Assembly: GCF_002067135.1 (NCBI RefSeq)
Contig: NZ_CP020105.1
Span: forward strand, 248,001-312,000
DNA length: 64,000 nt
From: Spirosoma rigui
GTDB lineage: Bacteria > Bacteroidota > Bacteroidia > Cytophagales > Spirosomataceae
Reading direction: 5' to 3'
This document shows positions 1 to 8,594 of this stretch, one piece after another (within the stretch, counting starts at the first letter, position 1; each line of letters begins with the position of its first letter). The notes beneath the pieces are model-generated. The model saw nothing but the letters and a program-made list of their open reading frames with translations, searched no databases and had not been told where the DNA came from. Position numbers and translations under genes: made by a program.

Positions 1-910
1 CGCTGTTCATGGTCAGCTCGATACCCCCATCGAATGAGCCCAGGTGGTTCCCGATCCGGTTACCCTGATCAATCGAGATAACGCCCTGCGCGGGGAAATA
101 GCCCGTGCCGGAGGTGGCGGTAACGACCCGGAAATAGGCGTCCAGGTTCGACGCAAAGCGGCCGTCCATCTCGTCCGAGAAGCCGGGTACACCCACCAGG
201 CTGGGTGCAAAACCGCCCCACTGTACTTCCTGGTTACCCCCGGCATACAGCTTTACCCGCGCCCCCGGCTTGCCCAGCCGGAGGTAAATGGCTTTCTGGT
301 GCAGGTAGCTGTTCTGCACGAACCCATCCGGAAACCACCCGTGGTTGTAGAACGCATTGATCGCCAGGAAACCCTTCGTGAACCCGATGGGTACGTAGCC
401 GATGGTGCCGAGTTGAATTTTAGGAATCGGCAGGGCATTGCCGGACCAGGCATAGGAGCCGGACGTCAGCAGCGTATCGACCAGACCGGCTATGCCCCGC
501 CGACGGCCGGCATACAGTTCGATCTGTCCCCAGCGGACTTTCAGGTAGGCCTCGGGGATGATCAGCTGGTTGGCCTGATTCGGACCCGCGTTGCCAACCA
601 GCTCCAGGCCGTAGCCCCAGTCAACCTTCCTGGGTGCCGTCAGGCTATCGGCCCGGCTCTTCGGGTGGTAATCGCCGGCGACGCCCACGCGCAGCCGCCC
701 CGTCGATCCCGCCAGGGGAACGATGCCGGACTGGTTGGCCCGCAGCCAGAACGGCATGGCATCGCTCACTACGAACCCGCCCGTTTCGACGAAGGCCCCC
801 AGTGGTTTTCCCGTTTCGCCCGTCGGCTGGGCCCGGACTACGGTAGCGCAGGAACACGCTACCCCCAGCGCCAGGCACAGCCCGGCAGCTACATAGTGAG
901 TACGTTGCAT
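1..910 (-). CDS. Wzi-like capsule-assembly outer-membrane barrel (partial, 3' end outside window)
   Basis: An uninterrupted minus-strand frame runs from ATG at 910 to the left edge (303 codons seen). It opens with a signal peptide ending near VRAQ. The mature part begins with a segment of the type 'GGFVVSDAMPFWLRANQSG', which is characteristic of the capsule assembly protein Wzi family of outer-membrane beta-barrels; alternating aromatic and polar strands follow. It starts 11 bases after the RND pump stop on the same strand, so it probably sits in the efflux operon. Wzi proteins help retain surface polysaccharide in E. coli; a role here is inference. The family call is by eye from the N-terminal motif. 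Confidence 0.75.
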   Translation of the reverse strand, partial: MQRTHYVAAGLCLALGVACSCATVVRAQPTGETGKPLGAFVETGGFVVSDAMPFWLRANQSGIVPLAGSTGRLRVGVAGDYHPKSRADSLTAPRKVDWGYGLELVGNAGPNQANQLIIPEAYLKVRWGQIELYAGRRRGIAGLVDTLLTSGSYAWSGNALPIPKIQLGTIGYVPIGFTKGFLAINAFYNHGWFPDGFVQNSYLHQKAIYLRLGKPGARVKLYAGGNQEVQWGGFAPSLVGVPGFSDEMDGRFASNLDAYFRVVTATSGTGYFPAQGVISIDQGNRIGNHLGSFDGGIELTMNS

Positions 911-921
911 GGTCAGGTGGG

Positions 922-3900
922 TTAGGCGGTTATCGGCGGCTTCCGCCGGGCGGTTTCTTTGCCAATACGCCGGTTATTGATCCGACTGTAGATCAGGTTA
1001 TAGACGACCGGCAAAATCAGCAGCGACAGGATGGTACAAGTTATGAGTCCGCCGATGACGACAATGGCCAGCGGCTTCTGCGTCTCGGAGCCGATACCGG
1101 TCGACAGCGCGGCCGGCAGCAGCCCCAGCGAGGCCATGAGTGCCGTCATGACCACGGGCCTGACCCGTGAGAGCGCCCCCTCCCGCACAGCCTCCAGCAT
1201 CGGCATTTTATTGTTCAGGTTTTCCTTGAACCGGTTCACCAGAATGACCCCGTCCTGCACCGAGACCCCGAAGAGGGCAATGAAGCCCACCCCGGCCGAG
1301 ATGCTGAAGTTGAAACCCGTGAACCACAGGGCCAGGATACCGCCAATGAGCGCAAAGGGTACGTTGAGAATGATAACCGTTGCGTCGATGGCACTGCCGA
1401 AGGTGAACAGCAGGATGAGAAAGATGATAGTGATGCTGATGGGAACGACAATCGAGAGCTGCCGTTCGGCGCGGGTCTGGTTTTCAAACTCGCCGGCCCA
1501 CTTGATCTGGTAACCCTCGGGCAGCTTGATCGTTTGCGCCACTTTCTCCTGCGCTTCGGCAATGGTGCTGCCCAGGTCACGCCCGCGAACGGAGAACTTG
1601 ATGGCGATGAAGCGCGCGTTGCCTTCCCGGTACACAAATGCGGGTCCGGCATGGGTACCAATGAACGCCAGCTCCTTCAGCGGAATCTTGCTACCGGAAC
1701 GGGACGGAATCAGCAGGTTCTCGATCTGCTCCGGCGTATACCGAAAGCGCTCGTCGTAGCGCACTTTAATGTCGAATTTGCGCTCCCCTTCGTAGAACTG
1801 GGTTACGGTTTTGCCCCCAACGGCGGTTTCAATCACCGACTGTGCATCCTGGGTAGGTACGTTGTAAAGCGCCAGTTTCTGAGGGTCGAGGGTGATCCGG
1901 AACTCGGGCTGACCCAGGTTGCGGAACACGCCCAGGTCGCTGACACCCCGCACCTGTTTCATAACGTTGAATGTTTCGGTCGCCTGTTTGTCGAGCACGT
2001 TCAGGTCGTTGCCAATGATTTTGATGGCCATAGACCCCTTCACGCCGGACACCGCTTCTTCCACGTTGTCGGAGATGGGCTGCGAGAAATTAAACGAAAT
2101 ACCTTTGAACCGGGCCAGCTTCTGCTGCATCTGCTCAATCAGTTCCTCTTTGGATATCCTCCGCTTCCACTCGTCTTTAGGATACAGGTCCACGAAGAAC
2201 TCGTTGTTGAAAAAGCCCGTGGGATCGGTGCCGTCGTTAGGCCGCCCCGTTTGCGAGATTACCCCCCTGACCTCCGGAAACTCGCTGAAGATGGCCCGCA
2301 GCTTGCGGGTGTAGGAATAGCTTTCGTCCAGCGACACGGAGTAAGGCAAACTGGCCCGGACGTAAATGGAGCCTTCGTTGAGGGGTGGCAGGAACTCCGA
2401 CCCGATATGCGTGCTGAACACGTACAGCGAGAAAATAAGGCTGCTCACCGCAATGCCGATGATGGTGCGCGGCTTGCGGATAGCCCATTGCAGCGCCGGC
2501 CGGTAAATACGGGTCAGGCCCTCGACGAGGGGATTATGCCGCTCCCGCACGTTTTTCTTCAGCAGCAGGCTACACAACAGCGGAATCAGGGTGAGGGTAA
2601 TGACCAGCGAACCCAGCAGGGCAAACCCGATGGTCCAGGCCAGGGGACTGAAGAGTTTACCCTCCACTTTCTGGAACGTGAAAATGGGAAGCAGCGCCGT
2701 AATGATGATAATCTTGGAGGTGAAAATGGACTTCCCCATCTCCGTGGCCGTTTGCGCAATCCAGCTGAGCTTGGCCCGCCCGTTGAACCGCAGGGTACCC
2801 AGCTGCTCGGCGCGCGTGGCCAGCATCACAAACAGTCCCTCCACCATCACCACGGCCCCGTCGATGATAATCCCGAAATCCAGCGCGCCAATGCTGAGCA
2901 GGTTGGCCGTCATGCCCCGCAGGCGCAGGCAGATAAACGCAAACAGCAGCGCCAGCGGAATAACAATGGCTACGGTGAGCGTAGTCCGCCAGTCGGCCAG
3001 AAACACCAGCAGGATAATGGTCACCAGAATAATGCCCACCGCTACGTTCTCGCCAACCGTCGTGAGGGTGTACTCATTCAGAACCGTCCGGTCGTAGAAC
3101 GTTTTGATCTTGACATCGTTGGGCAAAATACGGGTGTTCAGCTCCTCAATTTTGGCCTTCAGCGCCGGAATGACTTCGTTGGGGTTCTCGCCCTTCCGCA
3201 TCACCACGATACACTCCACTACGTCGTCCTGCTTGTCGCGACCTACAATGCCCAGCCGGGGCTGAAATCCCTCCCGGACCGTCGCTACGTCCCGCACTTT
3301 GATGGGTACGCCGTTGACGTTATCGATGATGATCCCGGCGACATCCTCGGGGTTAGTCAGCAGCCCGATCCCCCGCACTACCAGCGCCTGGTTACCCTGC
3401 TTGATAATGTCGCCCCCGACGTTGACGTTGCTCTGCTGGATGGCCTGGTCAACGTCGAGCACCGAGAAGCCGTAGTTGGCCAGCAGCGTCGGGTTCAGGC
3501 TTACCTCGATGGTCTTTACCTTACCGCCGAAACTGACAACGTCGGCAATCCCCGCCACGCTCTTGATCTGGCGGTCGATCACCCAGTCCTGAATGGTTTT
3601 CAGTTCGGTAACGTCTTTGGTCTTGCTCTCCAGCGTGAAGCGGTAGATCTCGCCGGTAGGCCCGTAGGGCGGCTGCACTTCGGCTTCGGCACCCTCGGGC
3701 AAGTTAACCACCGCAATCCGGTTTGATACGTTCGTCTGAGCGGTGAAATTATCGACACCGTCTTCGAAGATCATGGTCACCACCGACAGGCCGAACAGGG
3801 ACACCGAGCGCAGGGTCGTTTTCTGGGGGATGGAGTTCAGCTCGGTTTCCAGCGGAACGGTAACAAACCGCTCAACTTCTTCGGCCGATCGGCCCGGCCA

Positions 3901-4065
3901 CTGGGTAATAACGATGGTATTGGTATTGGTTACGTCGGGAAACGTCTCGACGGGTGTATTCAGGAACGAAATAACCCCCCAGACGGCAATGAGAAGCACC
4001 CCGAAAAAGACGGCAAACCGGTTGGTCAGGGCAAACGTAATGATACTGCGGATGAAGCTGTTCAT
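922..4065 (-). CDS. CusA/CzcA-family heavy-metal efflux RND pump
   Basis: The 1047-residue inner-membrane proton antiporter has the usual length for the heavy-metal RND class. The N-terminus starts with the first membrane helix (FAVFFGVLLIAVWG), followed by porter-domain motifs such as PVETFPDVTN and QWPGRSAEEVE. The helix-4 signature DFGIIIDGAVVMVE lies near residues 395-408 and carries the aspartate used for proton relay in this class. A second helix bundle near residues 870-1030 completes the two-fold architecture. It is third in a same-strand series after the TolC-like channel and the adaptor, the standard tripartite CusCBA/CzcCBA set. The metal (Cu/Ag versus Co/Zn/Cd) cannot be decided by eye. 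No frame breaks are visible. Confidence 0.95.
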   Translation of the reverse strand: MNSFIRSIITFALTNRFAVFFGVLLIAVWGVISFLNTPVETFPDVTNTNTIVITQWPGRSAEEVERFVTVPLETELNSIPQKTTLRSVSLFGLSVVTMIFEDGVDNFTAQTNVSNRIAVVNLPEGAEAEVQPPYGPTGEIYRFTLESKTKDVTELKTIQDWVIDRQIKSVAGIADVVSFGGKVKTIEVSLNPTLLANYGFSVLDVDQAIQQSNVNVGGDIIKQGNQALVVRGIGLLTNPEDVAGIIIDNVNGVPIKVRDVATVREGFQPRLGIVGRDKQDDVVECIVVMRKGENPNEVIPALKAKIEELNTRILPNDVKIKTFYDRTVLNEYTLTTVGENVAVGIILVTIILLVFLADWRTTLTVAIVIPLALLFAFICLRLRGMTANLLSIGALDFGIIIDGAVVMVEGLFVMLATRAEQLGTLRFNGRAKLSWIAQTATEMGKSIFTSKIIIITALLPIFTFQKVEGKLFSPLAWTIGFALLGSLVITLTLIPLLCSLLLKKNVRERHNPLVEGLTRIYRPALQWAIRKPRTIIGIAVSSLIFSLYVFSTHIGSEFLPPLNEGSIYVRASLPYSVSLDESYSYTRKLRAIFSEFPEVRGVISQTGRPNDGTDPTGFFNNEFFVDLYPKDEWKRRISKEELIEQMQQKLARFKGISFNFSQPISDNVEEAVSGVKGSMAIKIIGNDLNVLDKQATETFNVMKQVRGVSDLGVFRNLGQPEFRITLDPQKLALYNVPTQDAQSVIETAVGGKTVTQFYEGERKFDIKVRYDERFRYTPEQIENLLIPSRSGSKIPLKELAFIGTHAGPAFVYREGNARFIAIKFSVRGRDLGSTIAEAQEKVAQTIKLPEGYQIKWAGEFENQTRAERQLSIVVPISITIIFLILLFTFGSAIDATVIILNVPFALIGGILALWFTGFNFSISAGVGFIALFGVSVQDGVILVNRFKENLNNKMPMLEAVREGALSRVRPVVMTALMASLGLLPAALSTGIGSETQKPLAIVVIGGLITCTILSLLILPVVYNLIYSRINNRRIGKETARRKPPITA

Positions 4066-4118
4066 AGGGAAATAATAAGCCGAACGAACCGGACAACAGC
4101 CGGATCGCCGGGCAGTAG

Positions 4119-5216
4119 CTAGTTCGTTAAGTCGCTGTAGATAAGCAGACTACCTTCCGTCACAACCCGGTCGCCCGGTTGCAGCCCCCCGCCGGTGACA
4201 AATGCGTAGCGGGTTGTATTCTGGCTGACGCTGACCTCCCGGATGGCGTACTTGTTGGGGGCGGTCTGCACCACCACGTAGTACTGATCGCGATCGAAGA
4301 CAAGTGCTTTCTGGGGTACCGCCAGCTGGTCGGCCGCGTTTGGCCGGTCGGCCAGCTGGGCATGTACCGTCGCGAACATATCGGGTTTGAGCAGCCCCTC
4401 GGGGTTGGCCAGTACAATGCGTACTTTAAGCACCCGCGCCTGCTCGTCGAGGACGCTGCTCACGTTACCAATGGTACCCGTGAACACCTTATCGGGGTAG
4501 GCCAGCACGTTCACCGTTACCGCCTGCCCCTGACGGATGAGGGGGATGTCCTGCTCGTAGACGTTGGCCATCACCCACACCTGCTTCAGGCTGGAGATGG
4601 TAAACAGCGGGTTCTGGCTGTCGGACCGCAGATCCTGCCCGGCATTGACATCGCGCTGAACAACGTAGCCGGCAATGGGGGCTTTGACGGTGAAGTACGG
4701 ATTACCCGAATTGCTGCTTCCCCCGTATACCTGCAAAATGTTGGTGGACTTGCTGAGTTCCTCCTCGGCTTTTTTAACTGCGTTACGGGCGGTGAGGTAA
4801 TCGGTTTCCGACGCGAATCCGGCCTTGTACTGCGCGCTCACGTTCTTCTCGTTCTGCAGCGCCACTTCCAGATCTGATTTGTCGGCCTGGTAATCGTTGA
4901 CGTAGGTTGAGATATCGCCCGACCGGATAACGGCCAGCGCCTGTCCTTTTTTCACGTAGGTACCCAGGGGCGCGTTGATCGTCTCGACGTTGCCACTCAC
5001 CAGCGGGAACACCCGGATCACGTCTTCCTGGTCGAAGGTGACCGCCCCGTTCAGCACCAGTTTCTGCTGGGGCGGCAGCCGCCGAACGGTGTCGATCAGG
5101 TAACTGCTGGTCGAATCAGCGGCCGACGTCGGTACGCTGTGTTCCTGTTTCTGACAACCGGATACCAGCAGTGAGCCCACGGCTATTGTGGCAACGAACG
5201 CATGTAAGGATTTCAT
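4119..5216 (-). CDS. Efflux RND periplasmic adaptor (HlyD/CusB-like lipoprotein)
   Basis: The 365-residue membrane-fusion protein links the RND pump to the outer-membrane channel. The N-terminus is a lipoprotein signal with lipobox LVSGC (cysteine near residue 21). A beta-barrel/lipoyl half (VETINAPLGTYVKKGQALAVI), a short alpha-hairpin (about residues 120-165) and the second lipoyl half (VKAPIAGYVVQRDVNAGQ) follow in the canonical order. The C-terminal domain carries the GLLKPDMFATV motif typical of the family. It begins 6 bases after the TolC-like gene and ends 53 bases before the pump, so the three are almost certainly co-transcribed. Confidence 0.93.
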   Translation of the reverse strand: MKSLHAFVATIAVGSLLVSGCQKQEHSVPTSAADSTSSYLIDTVRRLPPQQKLVLNGAVTFDQEDVIRVFPLVSGNVETINAPLGTYVKKGQALAVIRSGDISTYVNDYQADKSDLEVALQNEKNVSAQYKAGFASETDYLTARNAVKKAEEELSKSTNILQVYGGSSNSGNPYFTVKAPIAGYVVQRDVNAGQDLRSDSQNPLFTISSLKQVWVMANVYEQDIPLIRQGQAVTVNVLAYPDKVFTGTIGNVSSVLDEQARVLKVRIVLANPEGLLKPDMFATVHAQLADRPNAADQLAVPQKALVFDRDQYYVVVQTAPNKYAIREVSVSQNTTRYAFVTGGGLQPGDRVVTEGSLLIYSDLTN

Positions 5217-5222
5217 AAGAAC

Positions 5223-6542
5223 TTAGAAAAACCGGCTATTGGTGGTGAAGTTGAGTTGTTGCTGCGCCTGGAAAATGTTGTTCTGCAGCGCGATGTAATT
5301 GAGCAGGCCCGACTGGTAGGTTCGGATCTTGTCCAGGTAATCGAGCAGGCCAATGACCCGGTTGTTGTAGGCGAGCGTGGCCTCGACCGAGATATTCTGC
5401 AGCTGACTCAGGTAGTCGGGCGGCAGGGCGTTATTCTGTTCGTAATAGAGTGTCAGTTTCTCGTAGGCTTCGATGACTTCGTTGCGCACGACACTCTCCT
5501 GGTTCTCCAGACCGGCCCGGGCATTGTCTACCGCCAGCTGGGCCACCTTGATGCCGCCCTGGTTCCGGTGAAAGATCGGCAGGTCCATGCCCAGCTTGAT
5601 GGCGGTGAAGTTGACGTAGGTATTGCCATACCGTTCATAGACCAATCCCGCCGTCAGATCCGGTGTGCGGTTGGCCCGTTCCAGCAGCAGCCGGCGCTCG
5701 GCGTTGTTGATCTGCTCCCGGGTCAGGGCCGCATCGGGGCGGTTGGCCAGGGCCGAATCGATCGTCAGGGCTACGGCGGGCAGAGCCGGCAGCGCAGCGG
5801 GTACCTGCGTGGGCACAATGAACTGGGTCGACGTTTGCCGTAGCAGTACCCGGAGGGTAGCCTGTTCCTCCGCGATCTGACTCCGGTAAGACGCGATGTT
5901 GGCGCGCAGATCCCGCAGGTCTACCTCCAGCCGTGTCAGTTCATAGCGGGCGATGCCTCCCGTTTGGAGGGCAATGCGGGAGGATTCGATCAGACGCTGC
6001 TGCCGACCCTCTTCTTCACGAAGCAGCCGGATAGCCTGCAGATCGTAGTGCAGGTTGGCGTAGGACGTATGCAGCTGGTACCGGAGCGTCCGCAGAACAT
6101 CGCGAAAGGCAATCGACGCCAGGGCACGGTTGCTCTCGGCCAGGGCAACGAGTTTCGACCGTTTTCCGGCCAGTTGGATCAGCTGCTGGAGCTGAACCGA
6201 GAAATAGCCGCTGTTGTACACGTCGTTGTTGATGTCGGCGGCCGAGGGCGTGGACAGGGGCAGCACCTTGCCTGTATTGGGGTTGTACAGGTTGGTCGAC
6301 ACTTCCAGGTTAGGATTGGGACGTAGCCCCGCCTGGATAACCTCCGCTTCGGCAGCACTGATCTGAAAGCGCTGCGCCAGCAGCTGGTAGTTCCGGCTTA
6401 AAAACTGTTCTTCCAGCCGGGGTAAGTCGACACGCAGCGTATCGGCGGCAGGCTGACCAGCACTACCGAAAGGCAGCAGCAACAGGCAGCCGACTACCCA
6501 GCGCAGCGGTATTAAACGATAAGAAAAAAACATAGACAACAT
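5223..6542 (-). CDS. TolC-family outer-membrane efflux channel
   Basis: The 439-residue protein has a signal peptide (RWVVGCLLLLPFG) and then the long helical pattern of outer-membrane factors, with the two-fold repeat visible as two similar regions rich in Gln, Ala, Leu and Arg (about residues 60-250 and 260-430). The motif 'LRPNPNLEVSTNLYNPNTG' fits the first strand of CusC/CzcC-like channels. Two start codons lie nine bases apart (6542 and 6533) and sequence alone does not decide between them. It lies 34 bases downstream of the response regulator and directly upstream of the adaptor. Confidence 0.92.
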   Translation of the reverse strand: MLSMFFSYRLIPLRWVVGCLLLLPFGSAGQPAADTLRVDLPRLEEQFLSRNYQLLAQRFQISAAEAEVIQAGLRPNPNLEVSTNLYNPNTGKVLPLSTPSAADINNDVYNSGYFSVQLQQLIQLAGKRSKLVALAESNRALASIAFRDVLRTLRYQLHTSYANLHYDLQAIRLLREEEGRQQRLIESSRIALQTGGIARYELTRLEVDLRDLRANIASYRSQIAEEQATLRVLLRQTSTQFIVPTQVPAALPALPAVALTIDSALANRPDAALTREQINNAERRLLLERANRTPDLTAGLVYERYGNTYVNFTAIKLGMDLPIFHRNQGGIKVAQLAVDNARAGLENQESVVRNEVIEAYEKLTLYYEQNNALPPDYLSQLQNISVEATLAYNNRVIGLLDYLDKIRTYQSGLLNYIALQNNIFQAQQQLNFTTNSRFF

Positions 6543-6576
6543 GGAAAAAAGACCTGAATCTCAGAAAAGCATACCC

Positions 6577-7245
6577 TCAGCCTAGCAGCTTGTAGCCGAC
6601 GCCTACGATGGTCTGGATGAGTTTGGGGGAGAAGTCCTGATCAATTTTTTTGCGTAAATAGTTGATGTGTACGTCGAGGGTGTTGGTTCGACTGGTGTCG
6701 GTTATTCCCCAGACCTGCTGCAGCAGAAACTCGCGCTGCAGCACCTGGCCCTGGGCCCGCATCATGACGGCCAGCAGGTGACATTCGCGCTCGGTCAGGT
6801 CAATACCCCGACCGTTGCGGTACACGGTTCGCTCGGTCAGGTTCAGGTCAAGGCCACTTCGGCGCAGCCAGCGGGGTGGCCGGATATAAAATTTTCGGTA
6901 CAGGGTTCGTATCTCCAGCAGCAGGTCTTTGGCCTGAAGCGGGCGGGCCAGAAACTGGCTCGCCCCCGCCAACAGGCTTTCCTGCTGCTGGTCTGTTCGT
7001 CCGGGCGTTCCCAGCATCAGCACTGGCAGCTGGGGATCTTCCTGACGAAGGGCGCGCACGAGTTCGTACCCACCCAACTGCGGCAACTCAGGCGTTACCA
7101 GAATCATATCATAGGCCTGAATCTGGATGAGCTGCCAACCGGCCAGCCCATCCCGTACGACACACACCCGGTGGCCGGCCGCCAGCAGTTTGCCGCTCAA
7201 TGGCTCACTCTGGATCCCATCGGGTTCGATCAATAAAATCTTCAC
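6577..7245 (-). CDS. OmpR/PhoB-family response regulator with degenerate receiver
   Basis: From a GTG start at 7245 the protein is 222 residues. The frame is open to 7296, but the conserved beta-1 strand begins right at this GTG (VKILLIEPDG). An N-terminal receiver is followed by an OmpR-type winged helix (DLTERECHLLAVMMRAQGQVL, then DVHINYLRKKI and GVGYKL). The receiver lacks its key residues: the phospho-acceptor position after beta-3 reads DMILVTPELP, giving Thr near residue 51 instead of Asp; the conserved Thr after beta-4 is Gly; the conserved Lys is Arg (ARPL). It probably does not work by ordinary phosphorylation (inference). It leads the efflux operon and no histidine kinase is adjacent. 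Confidence 0.9.
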   Translation of the reverse strand: MKILLIEPDGIQSEPLSGKLLAAGHRVCVVRDGLAGWQLIQIQAYDMILVTPELPQLGGYELVRALRQEDPQLPVLMLGTPGRTDQQQESLLAGASQFLARPLQAKDLLLEIRTLYRKFYIRPPRWLRRSGLDLNLTERTVYRNGRGIDLTERECHLLAVMMRAQGQVLQREFLLQQVWGITDTSRTNTLDVHINYLRKKIDQDFSPKLIQTIVGVGYKLLG

Positions 7246-7295
7246 TGGTTCAAATGCATTGCCTCCTATACGACCACAAAGGTCACCCCTGCACA

Positions 7296-7343
7296 TTAGC
7301 TGCCACTTAGATTAGAATTAGGGATGCCTTAGATTAGGATTAG
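7296..7343. promoter_or_regulatory. Five TTAG repeats at exact 11-bp phase (candidate response-regulator operator)
   Basis: TTAG occurs at 7296, 7307, 7318, 7329 and 7340, each exactly 11 bases after the last; two extra TTAGs at 7312 and 7334 are 22 apart. The core is a 22-bp-period near-duplicate (7306-7325 and 7328-7347, two mismatches). PhoB/OmpR-type winged helices are known to bind head-to-tail repeats with about 11-bp phase. The array lies 51-98 bases upstream of the GTG of the response regulator, so autoregulation of the efflux operon is the natural inference. Confidence 0.6.
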
Positions 7344-7468
7344 GAATACATTATAAACGACCGGTGGGGATGCCGTTGCCCAGCAACGACACCCCCACCG
7401 GTGGCTACGGACGCGGTACCGGCAACGGGCCAAACCAGCCGGCACCGCCCGAATGCGTCCCTGAAGGG

Positions 7469-8401
7469 TCAGTAGCGGACCAGGGCCAGCTGCAGGCTCT
7501 GCAGATCCTGGCTCAGGGACCGCACCGACGACTGGAGCTGGTTGAGCATGTTGGCCCGCGTGTGCAGTTCATCGGCGGTATACTGCCCCCCGCTCCCGAA
7601 ATAAAGCGACTCGCCTTCGGTTTCGGCTCCGGCGAGGATATAGCCGGACCAGCGCTCGCGGATATTGTGGGCGATTGTAAACGACGTTGAGTTACTAAAT
7701 GCTTTCTCGTTCAGTACGTACCAGATGAATGAGGGGTAGATGGTAGAGGTGCCGGACTGGTTCCAGATATCCGTCAGCAGGTTGCGCCGGTGAACGAGCG
7801 GCACGCGCCGGTCCGACGAAAAGGCGGCCAGCCCGCCCAGTCCTGCGCTCAAAACCCCGCCCCCAATGCCAATGACGGTATTGGGGGTCTGGGGCTTGAT
7901 GAGTGCCGTGGCAACCGTTGTGACCGCGCCCGCAACGATGGACAGAATGGTGAGGTTCCGAACACGCCGAATGTCCCGCTGGTCCAGGTAATAGGCCAGC
8001 TGCTCTGCCCGTTCCCCCTCGCAGTCCAGCTCGGCCGCGAGACTGGCAATCTCGGTCGTCGCCAGCAGGAGCCGGCTTTGAAGCTGCTGGCCTACCTGAA
8101 GCCTCCGCAGCAGGGCGGCCTGGCTGCTGTCGCCCTCAAGCCCAACCAGCTCCCGCAGTTGGGGAAGCAACCCCAGCGCATTCATCATCAGCAGTGTATG
8201 CCGCGAAAACCGTCCGGTAAGCCCGGAGTTGGCCGCCAGGACTGTTTCCACGTCGGGCCGTGGGGCATAGGCCGGATCGTAGCGGTAAGGCTGCGTTGGT
8301 GCGCAGTAGTTGCTAGCCAGCTGACGCTGCGGCAGGCGGTTCGTCTGGCACGCCGTCAGCAGGGCCAGGGCGCTAAAGGTGATCCAAGAAGAGCGTTTCA
8401 T
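7469..8401 (-). CDS. Lipoprotein of unknown function with two hydrophobic segments
   Basis: The start at 8401 is chosen because it places a lipoprotein signal at the N-terminus (MKRSSWITFSALALLTAC, Cys near residue 18). The protein is 310 residues. The middle has helical Leu/Gln/Arg-rich segments and two glycine/alanine-rich hydrophobic stretches (about residues 165-185 and 195-215) that could span a membrane or pack together. The C-terminal 40 residues look coiled-coil-like (LHTRANMLNQLQSSVRSLSQDLQSL is the pattern region). No family is recognised. It lies upstream of the efflux operon on the same strand, separated by the repeat array, so it is probably a separate unit. Confidence 0.7.
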   Translation of the reverse strand: MKRSSWITFSALALLTACQTNRLPQRQLASNYCAPTQPYRYDPAYAPRPDVETVLAANSGLTGRFSRHTLLMMNALGLLPQLRELVGLEGDSSQAALLRRLQVGQQLQSRLLLATTEIASLAAELDCEGERAEQLAYYLDQRDIRRVRNLTILSIVAGAVTTVATALIKPQTPNTVIGIGGGVLSAGLGGLAAFSSDRRVPLVHRRNLLTDIWNQSGTSTIYPSFIWYVLNEKAFSNSTSFTIAHNIRERWSGYILAGAETEGESLYFGSGGQYTADELHTRANMLNQLQSSVRSLSQDLQSLQLALVRY

Positions 8402-8594
8402 CCAGCGTTGAGTCATGCGAGCCGTGTTGTAGTCGCCCAAAAGTAGGACGTTTCGTGCATAACCCGAAAGCCTGCTTCTCCCACCCGCGCCCTGGGGCGG
8501 GCCGCCCCACAACCCCGTTGCCCAATGCGGAGGCTGGGGCAGCCTGTGCACCGGCGAACGACGACCGGACGCGGATGCTGTCCGCAAAACGGGA

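Noticed and set aside
44..925. 293-codon open frame on the plus strand at the left edge
   Set aside because: The opposite strand encodes a signal peptide and Wzi-like motif in an unbroken frame to the edge, which explains the region better.
1534..3726. 730-codon open frame on the plus strand
   Set aside because: It is antisense to the RND pump, which has strong motifs along its whole length. Long antisense frames are expected in GC-rich genes.
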